Source: Iris pallida (taxonomy: Eukaryota; Streptophyta; Magnoliopsida; Asparagales; Iridaceae). Taken from it: 64,000 nucleotides of DNA. The stretch lies in the NCBI GenBank assembly GCA_029216955.1, contig JANAVB010015600.1, forward strand, positions 23,411,038-23,475,037, written 5' to 3'. Below, piece by piece: positions 23,920-34,379 of this stretch; positions within the stretch are counted from its first letter, which is position 1; each line of letters starts with the position of its first letter. The notes below the pieces were generated by a model. The model saw only the letters and a program-made list of their open reading frames with translations. It was not told the DNA's origin and searched no databases. Position numbers and translations under genes: made by a program.

Positions 23920-25089
23920 ATGAATGGAACCACACCGACTCAAGGAAGCCGCTTCACCTACCTAAGCGAGACTCCCCAGCCGCAGGCTACGAGATTTTAC
24001 CGTGATGATATTTCGCCACCTCCTCAGTTCACTTGGCCAATCCCACCACCAGCACCTTTCCACCAGCCTGTACCTTTTCAGCAGCCAGCACCCCTTCCGC
24101 ATCCGACACCAGTTCTGCCCCCACCACCTCTGCTGGACAATGTTGCCCTCCTCGGGATCTTCCAGCAGATCATGACTTCTCAAACACGGCAGGCTGACGT
24201 CTTCCGCGATACTCTGAGGGAGGCTCTTCAGACTAGGGAGGCTCCCCCGCAGCGCCCCGGCACCTCCAAAAATTTTACTGATCTCAGGCCCTGGGAATTT
24301 AAGGGTACGGAGGGAATTCTCTACGCTGACGACTGGTTGGAGAATGTGGATCGCAATCTCCGGAGGGCCCGAATTCCCGAAGACCAGAAGGTTGATAATG
24401 CTAGTATGCAGCTCTACGCCATCGCATGCACGTGGTACAGGGATGAGCCCCGATTCACTATGCTAGATGTGACCTGGAAGGAATTCAAAGAACTCTTAAA
24501 GGCGAAGTTTTATCCTGAAGCAGCTCGCGAAGAGTTAGAGAACGAGTTCGAGAGCCTCGAACAAGGCAACCTCACCATCGACGAGTATTCCGCCGAGTTC
24601 TCCCGCCTCAGTCGATTTTCAGATGCCTTGACCCCAGCGGCCAAGGCCAAGAAGTTCAGGAAGGGGCTATCACATGAGATCCGTATAGCTGTCGCCACCA
24701 GCCAAGCCACAACATACGAGAGGATCTTGAAAGTTGTGCAAGACGTAGAGAAGGAGCTGAAGCACAAGAAGAAGAGGGATCGAGACACTTACGGAGGAGG
24801 CAACAGCCAGTCTGGATCGGCAAAATGATCTAATGCTCCGGGGAAGACCATAGCACAGCAGCAACATCCCCGATCACAGCAGCAGCATCAGCAGTACCAG
24901 CCTCCAGCCAGAGCCCCTACTAATCAGCAGAACCCACAGAGACAGCCACTTGAGCCTTGCAACTACTACAAGAAGCCAGGACATACATGGGAGGATTGCA
25001 GGAGACGACTTGGAGTATGCTTATTCTGCGGTTCTAGCGCACATCAGATAAGGGAGTGCCCTGCAGCACAGAAAGTAGCTCCTGCCTAA
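23920..25089 (+). pseudogene. gypsy gag of element L (with zinc knuckles)
   Basis: Capsid/nucleocapsid precursor of a chromovirus. The ATG at 23920 follows a stop-rich leader and gives a proline-rich N-terminus. The retrotransposon-gag domain spans about residues 120-270: DLRPWEFKGTEG, a WLENVDRNLRR block, WKEFKELLKAKFYP, and DEYSAEFSRLSRF. An in-frame TGA at 24826-24828 ends the open frame after 302 codons. The same frame then continues with a glutamine-rich linker and CCHC-like knuckles around 24958-25065 (CNYYKKPGHTWEDC, in which the second cysteine is replaced, then CLFCGSSAHQIREC). A second stop follows near 25087. A frameshift near 25215 separates it from protease. Confidence 0.88.
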
Positions 25090-25218
25090 GGAGCACCGAC
25101 GAGGCCCACGATACCCAAGCAGCAGAGGGGACCCCTGCCCACACAGCAGCAGTGCTTCGGCCAGCACCAGCAGCAGGGCAGAGCTTATGCCATGGCGGTC
25201 GATGAGACACTAGTATCT

Positions 25219-28200
25219 CCTTATTTGATTCTGGAGCCAATCACAGCTTCGTATCTGCAGTATTTATCTTTAGACATAGCATTATATCTAAGCCCTTAGA
25301 TAACAACTATAAAGTCTCGACTGGCGGAGGCGTCATCTTAGTGAAGGATGTTTGTGTCGGTCGTCGCATCATCATAGGAGGCCGAGAACTACGTGCTAGC
25401 TTACTCATCATGCCACTCCCAAGCTTTGACATAGTGCTCGGCATGGACTGGTTGAGTAAACACTTTGCCAGTATTGATTGTCACCGCGGATGTGTCATAT
25501 TCAGTCCGCCGGGGGAGGCTGTGTTCGAGTTCGCTAGAGGAGGAGTAGAGCCACGAAGCGACGCTATTTGTGGGACCATGGAAGAAGAAGAAGAGCTACC
25601 TCACCCCATCATCGCGGAGTTTCTTGACGTATTTCCAGAGGAGCTGTCAGGACTGCCGCCAGACAGAGACGTTGAGTTCTCCATTGATCTTGTGCCAGGC
25701 GCTGAGCCAGAGTCGCAGCGAGTATACAGAATTAACAACAAGGAGGCCGTGGAGCTGAAGAAGCAGATTGACGAGCTGCTAGAGAAGGGGTTTATTAGAT
25801 CAAGTTCGTCGCCTTGGGGTGCACCAGTACTGTTCGTGCCCAAGAAAGACGGGACAGTACGAATGTGTATCGACTACCGGACCTTGAATAGCAAGACGAT
25901 AAAGAACAAATATCCGCTACCCAGGATTGACGATCTTTTCGATCAGTTGAGTGGTGCACGAGTGTTCTCAAAGATCGATTTGAGGTCAGGGTACCACCAA
26001 GTAAAAGTGAAGAAAGAAGATATTCCGAAGACCGCCTTCCAAACTAAGTACGGCCATTACGAATTTATGGTGATGCCATTTGGATTGACCAATGCCCCGG
26101 CAGTCTGCATGAATTTGATGAACAAGGTATTCCATCCATACCTTGACAAATTCGTGGTGGTCTTCATCGACGACATCCTTATTTATTTAAAGTCGCCGGA
26201 AGAGCACGAGGAGCACCTGAGGATCGTGCTGGAGACCCTCAGGAAGGAGAAACTCTATGGAAAGCTTTCAAAGTACGAGTTCTTTCTTGACAAGATAGAA
26301 TTCCTCGGTCATGTTGTGACGGGAGACGGTATATCTATTGACCCGAAGAAGATTACTGCTGTTGAGTCGTGGGCCACTCTAACTTCGGTGGCTGAGATTC
26401 GGAGTTTCTTAGGACTGGCGGGGTATTACCGGTAGTTTGTACATGACTTTGCTCGGATTGCGGAGCCGATGACTAGGCTCACTCGGAAGGATGTGGAGTT
26501 TGTATGGACAGAGGACTGTCAGGCAGCGTTCAATGAGCTGAAGAAGAGACTGACGACAGCTCCTATATTGACGTTGCCATCGGGTTCCAGCAGTTTTTCC
26601 ATCTATATCGATGCTTCAGGAAATGGCTTGGGGTGCGTCTTAGAGCAGAATAAGAAAGTGATAGCATATGCGTCCAGGCAGTTGCGGCCACATGAGAAGA
26701 ATTACCCCACCCACGACTTAGAGCTGGCAGCGGTCATATTCGCCCTGAAATTGTAGAAACATTATTTATACGGAGAGCGTGTGGAAATATTCACTGACCA
26801 CAAAAGCTTGAAGTATGTTTTCACACAGAAGGAGCTGAATATGCGGCAACACAGATGGCTGGAATTGATGAAGGATTTCGATATCTCGTTGCAGTACCAA
26901 CCGGGGAAGGCGAATGTAGTCGCGGATGCCTTGAGTCGGTATCCAGTGGCTATGTTCCTGACGAGAGACCGACACTTATTGGAAGAATTGGAGAGCTTGG
27001 GCATTGAGGTAGTCATTCTTGGAGTCGAGACACAGATGATGGGCATACAGATCCAGTCTGGACTGATGGACAGAATTCGAGAGGCGCAGCAGCAAGATGA
27101 GCAGCTAAAGGGTATTATTGCGCAGGCACGAGCTGGTTTACTAGAGGACTTCACCATTACAGAGGATGGCTCGTTGAGGCATGGGGCGAGACTGTGTGTA
27201 CCTAGTGGAGAGCTGCGAGAGGAGGTCATGCAGGAGGCACACCGCTCTCAGTATTCCTTGCATCCTGGAGCCAACAAGATGTACAAGGATATGAGAGCCC
27301 ACGTTTGGTGGTATGGCATGAAGCGTGAGGTGGCGTGCCTCGTTTCTAGATGCCTTGTGTGCCAACAGGTCAAAGCCGTGAGGCAGAGACCCGGGGGTTT
27401 ACTTCAGCCGTTGCCGATCCTCGAGTGGAAGTGGGAACATATCACTATGGATTTTGTTTCCGGTCTTCCACGTTTGCCTGGAAGGAAGGATGCGATTTGG
27501 GTCATCGTTGACAGGTTGACCAAATCGGCCCACTTTATACCCTTCAAGGTGGGACTATCCACGGAGAGATTGGCAGATTTGTATGTGAGACAGATCGTCA
27601 GATTGCACGACGTTCCAGTGAGTATCGTCTCTGATCGTGACAGCAAGTTCACATCCCACTTTTGGAGGAGTCTGCAGGCTAGCTTGGGCACATCGCTCAA
27701 GTTCAGTATGACCTATCATCCACAGACGGACAGGCAGTCGGAGCGGACCATTCAGACGCTCGAGGATATGCTACGAACGTGTGTACTAGATTTTGGCGGC
27801 TCATGGGAGGACCACCTTCACCTTGTGGAGTTCTCCTACAACAATAGTCACCAAGCTAGTATCGAGATGTCCCCTTTTGAGGCCTTGTACGGGAGGAGAT
27901 GTCGTACCCTACTATCTTGGGACGACGTGGGTGAGAGAGCTCTATTGGGGCCCGAGATAGTCGTGGATGCTGCAGAAAAGGTGAAGCTAATTAGGGAGCA
28001 TCTTCGTATGGCACAGGACAGGCAGAATCACTGGGCCAACAGCCATCGTAGACCGTTAGAGTTTGAGGTATAGTTTTGTTTAAAGTTGTAATTGTTGATC
28101 ATAATAGGAATAGGTCATGACCTTGCTTGAATCTAGGTGGACGATATGGTGTTCTTGAAGATATCTCCGACATGTGGCACGATACGTTTCGGAGGAGACG

Positions 28201-28559
28201 GGAAGCTCGGTCCGAGGTACATCGGGCCGTTTCACATCCTCGAGAAAATCGGAGAGGTGACATACCGTTTGGCACTACCACCCGTATTAGAGGGAGTGCA
28301 CAACGTATTCCACGTATCCCAGCTGAGACGGTACGTGGCGGACCCCTGTCACATGCTAGACCACTCGGAGATCGAGGTGGGACCAAGCCTTAGCTATCAG
28401 GAGCAGCCCGTGGAGATCTTGGACCGTCGGGAGAAGGTGCTACGCAACCAGACCATTCCCTTGGTGCGTGTCGTATGGAGGCATCATTCGCCAGACAAAT
28501 CCACATGGGAAAGGGAAGACGAGATGCGAGAGCGCTATCCCCATCTTTTTGAAACTTGA
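25219..28559 (+). pseudogene. gypsy pol of element L: PR-RT-RNase H-integrase-chromodomain
   Basis: One frame holds the full pol order. Aspartic protease: FDSGANHSF near 25225 and [11 protein letters not shown], about 25630-26440: [36 protein letters not shown] and the catalytic FIDDILIY. RNase H, about 26590-26950: [10 protein letters not shown] and [12 protein letters not shown]. Integrase, about 27230-28060: a zinc-binding H-H-C-C region ending CLVCQQ, then the D, D, E residues in [16 protein letters not shown] and [10 protein letters not shown]. Chromodomain, about 28400-28556: VVWRHHSPDKSTWERE. Stops: TAG at 26433 and at 26754, plus one inside a 69-nt intron-like insert. No protein is made from this copy. 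Confidence 0.92.
28068..28136 (+). other. 69-nt intron-like insert in the L integrase
   Basis: Between LEFE and VDDMVFLK of the integrase C-terminus lies a segment with GTATAG at its start and GAATCTAG at its end, T-rich early, containing in-frame stops. Removing exactly GT...AG joins GAG to GTGGAC and restores the conserved family sequence with no loss. It behaves as a minimal plant GT-AG intron or as a small insertion that happens to have those ends. Confidence 0.5.
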
Positions 28560-28590
28560 GGTACAAATTCTTGCCCTTGTACTTATCCTT

Positions 28591-28608
28591 AATTTCGAGG
28601 ACGAAATT
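28591..28608 (+). promoter_or_regulatory. pre-PPT hairpin motif, element L
   Basis: AATTTCGAGGACGAAATT, 19 bases before the 3' LTR, followed by ATTTTAAGGTAGGTAGAT, which includes the polypurine region. It lies after the pol stop, so it is not coding. Confidence 0.7.
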
Positions 28609-31257
28609 ATTTTAAGGTAGGTAGATTTGTAAGCCCTTGACCCGAAATTCCCATTCTATTATTATTATTATATTTTTGCTAAATATTTTTAAATAGCATA
28701 AAGATAATTAATGGTGTATGTACACAAGTAGTGTATAATGCCTTTATTATTCTTATAAGCAATAATGATATAGGGGGAAGGGTTTTCTCTAAACACCCCT
28801 AAACAGGAGGTATTAGTTGGTAAATAGAATTAGAGGAGGGACTAGCTTGCAAAAATCCCTGTTTAAGCTTAAATTCAAACGGCCATGGTTTTGAATCAAT
28901 TCGAGAATTCAAATCTCGAATAGAATTGGCTTCAGGTGGGATTCAAACCTTCTCAAATCTCTGGAGAAGGATTCGAATCTATCAAGAATGCCTATATAGC
29001 GTAGCAGTTGACCCTGCCATCCTCCCAAAACCCTAGCAATCCAACTTCGTCCCCGTCGCTCGACCATTAAAAGGAGTCTGAGGAATCACCCATACTTTGT
29101 TTCGAATACACAGGTATTCCCCTGGCCATTAATTGTCTTTCCTGTTGTGCATATCACGTGTTTGAAGTAATGGTTAAACTGATTTATGGGTTTGTACTTG
29201 AAGCAATTAAACGTAGGACCAGGGCATAAGTACCTAGCTATGGGTGTGTAGAGTATCTAAGAGCTTCCAGTATCTGACAGATCATAAGGATGCACCCTAT
29301 TATAGCTTAGAGTAATGGGAAGAGATCATATGGGACTAGTAGTATGTGTAGCACCTAGGCAGGACAACCAAAGGATGGTACACACAGGAAGAGGATGTCA
29401 GTGTAGAGCTTTTCCTGTACAGACCATGACCCATTGGTCCAGAACCTCACAATAGCCATACTCTACATGGCTAACCCATATACATGTTTAGATACCCATT
29501 GTAGTCCTGACCCTTAAGCCCAGGCAATTAAATTCAGTTGATACCACTAGTTGTGTCCAGTAGAACCCTTAAGAAGTCCAATGTTGACACTGATATCACT
29601 TCTGGTATCATGTCAAGATGGGCAAATACAGAAAGAATTGACAGGGTGTTGGTAAACCAGTGGAGGAGTCTTGGTTAACTGTGACTATAGGTGGATATTG
29701 TATAATACATAAGTATACCCTATTTTTATGTTGCTCTATAATATATCAATATGGGGAAATGAGTTAGTGTACTGAATACTGTCATACCATAACTGCTATG
29801 GGTATCCTACATGAAGGCCTCAACAGTAGACTATTTTAATCAATTCTTGCACCTACACAGGGTTATTTTGGGCATCAGGTATTTCATACTGTATCCCCTA
29901 TATTAACAAACCTTTAGAGTTTGTTCTGCCCTTATGGTGAACTGGAACATGATGTTTGTACAACCAACCAGTATACATGAATGGTTGTTGAGTCCCTTCA
30001 TCCCTCCTGTCCAGGCACCAGACCAGTTTGACAACTGCCCCTGACATACATATATTTACCATCATGGAAGGTTATTTCCTTTTCCATAGTCTCCATTACT
30101 ATGTTGTACAGATTGGGCAAGTACATGATACAGTTATATTTCCTGGTTCTGATCTCTGTATGTCCAATCTGTCACAACTATTGCACAGCTAGACAACCAG
30201 GATACAGTGGGTTACTATCATGTTAGCAAACCATATATGTAGCATGTTAGCATAAACAGGGGTCCCATATGGTACCAGAGATTACCCATGGTTCAGTCTC
30301 TAATATAAATTAGGTTAAGTCCATCCCCATGTGTCTCAAGTTCAATCGAGCTCTTATCATTTACATGGTCTATTCACATTCACACAGGAACAGGTATCAG
30401 TAGGATACTGGTTGGTATCAGTAGAGGCTCATGACAGCCCCACATCTCAGAGTGTATGTCCTGTATCTTGGACTTTTTGGTTGTACTAGTTCCCTCCTAT
30501 GATTTGATTCAGACCCTAGCTTATATTCAGACCTTAATTGTATCAATTCTTTTTGACTAGATGTGAAATTTGCATTATGTACCAGAGAGATGTGGCTGCC
30601 TGTTACCCAGTCCAATTTGGTTCATGTAAGACAAATGACTTATATTCCTGTAGGTATTAGCCCTTTCAAAGATGATGATAGTAACCTTAGCATGAGAAGT
30701 GACAACCAAGGAGACTAGGGTATAGGGGAGAGCCAGAGGTAACTTGGCAGCAACGAACATTGACTGACATGTGCCCATTTGCAAACAGGGGTTAAGAGCA
30801 GTACATCATACTGCCTTACCTGCAGTTCAAACCTACTGTCATTATAACAGTCCTGACATTGGAGATCAAACCTGGTACACTAGTCCAAAACCACTGAAGG
30901 TTTTGTTTAGTCCTTCATTAGACACCCAGTCCACCTAAATACTGGGTATACCTATAAGGAATCAGGTATGAAGAGGGTGGCTTAGGAAGAGTATTTTCAC
31001 ATATGGGCATGTGTAGTGATAGAAGAGTCCTGTAAGTAGCAGGACAACCTTATATTGCAGCAGTTAAAAACCTGTGTCCCTATGTACCTGGATTAGATGG
31101 AAATTCCTGGGACCTATAGGCCAACACATAGCTTCAGTTCAGTCAAATAAATCCCTACTGACCTTACTTTATAGGACCAATACCTTATACCTAACACCTA
31201 CTAACCTGCTAATCTCCTATTCCCATGGTAAGCCTTGTCAAGTACAGGCCAACAACC

Positions 31258-32203
31258 TGTTGACACAAAGTCACAGTCAACCAAATATTGACTACATTGA
31301 CTAAATAATATCTGTATTAATTCAATACGACACACGACGTCTGCATTCCGTTCAAGACAGACGACAGCTCAGTCTCCGGTTCTCAGTGTGTTTTCGAGTC
31401 TGTATTTTATATTTTCATTGAGTCTAGACTTGTGTACTCTGAGTCATGCTGAGCTCTTGGAACTTAGTCTATAACCTACCCAAAATCCCAAGCTCCACTG
31501 AACCAAAAACTGCCCACTGGTCCCCTTAGAACCACTCTGTGCTCTGGAGACAGAGTTCGGGCCGAACTCTGCCTCCACACAGAGTTCGGGCCGACCTCTG
31601 TCCCCTAGAAATCAGGAACCCTAATTTTAGGGATAGCTGGTTGCTAGTTGTCCAACGGCCAAATTTTTGAATTTTCCTACCCGAATTCTGGCCGAATTTT
31701 GCCTATAAAAACACTATAAATAGGGCATGAATTCTCTCATTCCAATCCATCCAATCTTCTTTTCTCTTCTCTCTTACAAGCTCAAGAAAGCCATACCCTT
31801 CCCATCTACTAGCCACAAGCCTCCTAAGTCTCGAGTGCTCAGCATCTCTCAGTTAGGATTCTTGTGCAAGAGTCAAAGAAGTCGCTTGGACAATTCCAAG
31901 CAAATCGCCACTGCGATCCTCTGTTAGAAGTTGACGTGCTCTTCTGAAGTAAAGGCACGGGTTGTAAACTACTATTTCACAAATAGTGGATTTAATCCTG
32001 AGCTAGAGTTCTCAGGCCTGGACTAGTCCTCCACGAGGAAAACCAGGTTAAAATCGCTGTGTTTGCGTATGCTCTTCTACTCTTCATTTATTTTCCGCAC
32101 TTTACTCTGATTATTTATTGTTGGTGAAAGAGTTATTTTTAATTGGCTATTTTTCTATATAAACTCTATTCACCCCCCTCTAGAGTTGCCAAACTGTTCT
32201 TCA
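31258..32203 (+). repeat. 5' LTR of Sirevirus-like element (946 bp)
   Basis: TG...CA ends; same length as the 3' LTR. It contains two palindromes (31551-31571 and 31580-31600) of core AGAGTTCGGGCCGAACTCT, the second with one altered arm position, then a TATA box about 115 bp downstream. Confidence 0.95.
31715..31723 (+). promoter_or_regulatory. TATA box of Sirevirus-like 5' LTR
   Basis: TATAAATAG, just after CTATAAAAA; followed by a pyrimidine-rich leader, as expected about 30 bp before a transcription start. The same box lies at 40463 in the 3' LTR. Confidence 0.7.
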
Positions 32204-32205
32204 AT

Positions 32206-32217
32206 TGGTATCAGAGC
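32206..32217 (+). other. primer binding site (tRNA-iMet)
   Basis: TGGTATCAGAGC two bases after the 5' LTR. Confidence 0.93.
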
Positions 32218-32258
32218 TCTGTTCTCTTTATAAGGACTAACATCCTAAGAGCTGATCC

Positions 32259-34379
32259 ATGGCAACCACACAATCCTTGATTTCCAATCATGGTGAAGGT
32301 CAGTCCACTCATAGGCCTCCCCTATTTGATGGGACTAACTACACATATTGGAAAATAAGGATGAGCTTCTATCTTAAGTCTCTAGACTTTGACCTGTGGA
32401 CTGTCGTCACTGACGGTTACAAAAAGCCCGCCAGAATAGTTGTCGATGGTGACCTCATTGAGAAACCACACGACAAATATTCTGTCGAGGAGAAGAAACA
32501 GACAAGTCTAGATGCTAGGGCTATTAATGCTTTATTCTATGCTATAGACAGGAATGAGTTCAACAGGGTCTCTACATGCACCACTGCTCATGAAGTATGG
32601 AGACTTCTAGAAGTGACGCATGAAGGAACCACACAGGTCAAGGAATCCAAAATAAGCCGTCTCACTCAAGAATACGAAGCTTTCAAGATGAAGCCAAGTG
32701 AGACGATCACTCAAATGTTCACAAGATTCCTCGACATCATCAATCCTCTATCCTCGCTTGGAAAACAGTACTCAAACCACGAGAAGATTCGTAAGCTACT
32801 CAGAGGGCTACCAAAGATTTGGAACCCTAAGGTGACAGCCATCATAGAAGGAAACGATCTCACAACAATGTCAATGGAGACCTTGATGGGTAAGCTTATG
32901 ACTCACGAGCTTGACCTCAAGGACTTCGAAGAGCCTGCTCCGAAGACCAGGGAGATCGCACTCAAAGCTCATCAACGAAGAGCTAATCATGATGAGACCG
33001 AAGAAGATAACTCGGATGATGAAGACCAAGCTCTCATGGTTCGCAACTTCAGGAAATTCCTTCGCTTCAATCGAAGGAAGAAGGAATCTCAAGAAGACGA
33101 TGAAGAAGAACCAACTTGTTATGGTTGCAAGAAAACTGGACATGTCCGAAAAGACTGCCCATTCCTGAAGAAGAGCAACCGCTATGAGAAGCCATACAAA
33201 AAGAACTCATCAAAGAAATATGCCAACACAGGCATCTGGCATGAAAGTGAAGCGAGTGACTCTGAGGAAGAAAAGGACTCTCCTCAAGATACAGCAAATG
33301 TGTGCCTGATGGCAACTTCCAACAAGGTATCTAACGAAACTCTGGATGACTTCTCTTTTGATGAACTTGGCGATGCTTTCACTGATTTACTCGATGATCA
33401 TAAAAAGGTCATCGGTAAATATAAACATGCCAAGGACAAAATCAAAAGTCTAGAAGATGAGATACAAAGAATTTCTTTACTTCTTGATAATGTTAGAAAC
33501 ACGTCACCCACTAATGACACTGATGAAGTATCCAAGCTTAAATTGAGCTTGCATGATGCTGAAGCACGTATTGAGCAACAAACTCAAGAAATCACTACAC
33601 TCAACACGTTGCTTGCTGAAGAAAAGAGTAGACACAAGATTTCCATGACTAAGATATATGGCTTAAATATTAAGGTTGATGAACTGCAAGCTGTTACTAA
33701 AAGATTAGAAACCAAATTGGGTAAACAGGTTGTTCAACCTCAAACCCAATCACATGGGCACAATACCACTCATGCTAGTCAACCACGTCATTCTCATGCA
33801 GCACATAACCATGCATTTATATACACAAACTTTCACAAACCACGTGCACGTAAGAACAATTCTCACTCAGTACACACTCATCATGCACAAAGACACAATC
33901 AACATCACTCCACACATAAAAATCATCATGCCATGCCATATAGACAAAATCATCATGCAATGCCATATAGACAAGGTCCTCATATACCATATAGACAAAA
34001 TCATCATGCCATGCCATCTAGACAATATCAGCATGTCACACATCATAGATAATACCATCATTCTATGCCTCATAGACACCATCACCATGCCACTTATTCC
34101 ATGCATAATCATCTTCACCATGCTAACTCTTCACATCATGTCCATCCTCATAGTGTTGCTTATAGATATTATTCTCATGCTCCTAGTATAAATAAGAATG
34201 CTATCTGTACTTATTGTGGATTACATGGACACATCTCACCACAGTGCAGAGTTAGAAGACTTGTAGATAAAAGGATATATGCTTGGTTCCCAAAGACTAA
34301 CTTTTCAGGACCCTCAAGAACTCGGGTACCAAAGGTCACATCTACTCTTGATGTAGGTGGACCTTCCCTCCTTAACTGA
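32259..34379 (+). pseudogene. Sirevirus-like gag with His-rich C-terminus
   Basis: Capsid/nucleocapsid precursor, about 706 codons, with ATG 40 bases after the primer site. Residues 15-240 form the copia gag domain (FDGTNYTYWKIRM, then YEAFKMKPSETI, KLLRGLP). A CCHC knuckle CYGCKKTGHVRKDC lies at about 287-300. A charged, coiled-coil-like region spans about 365-495 (KSLEDEIQRISLL, then LHDAEARIEQQ). A long His/Gln/Asn-rich tract with NHHAMPYRQ-type repeats spans about 500-640. A second knuckle CTYCGLHGHISPQC lies near 650. A TAA at 34050-34052 interrupts the His-rich tract. The gag frame ends at a TGA that overlaps the pol frame by about 20 bases. A coiled coil in gag is a Sirevirus trait. 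Confidence 0.9.

Noticed and set aside
31727..31927. Open frame of 66 codons in the Sirevirus LTR, repeated at 40475
   Set aside because: Lies in the transcribed leader just after the TATA box and is present twice only because LTRs are repeats. Ser/Pro-rich translation comes from a pyrimidine-rich leader.
33730..34191. Alternative open frames on both strands over the gag His-rich array (about 66-153 codons)
   Set aside because: Shadows of the CAT/CAC-rich tandem array in the gag frame.
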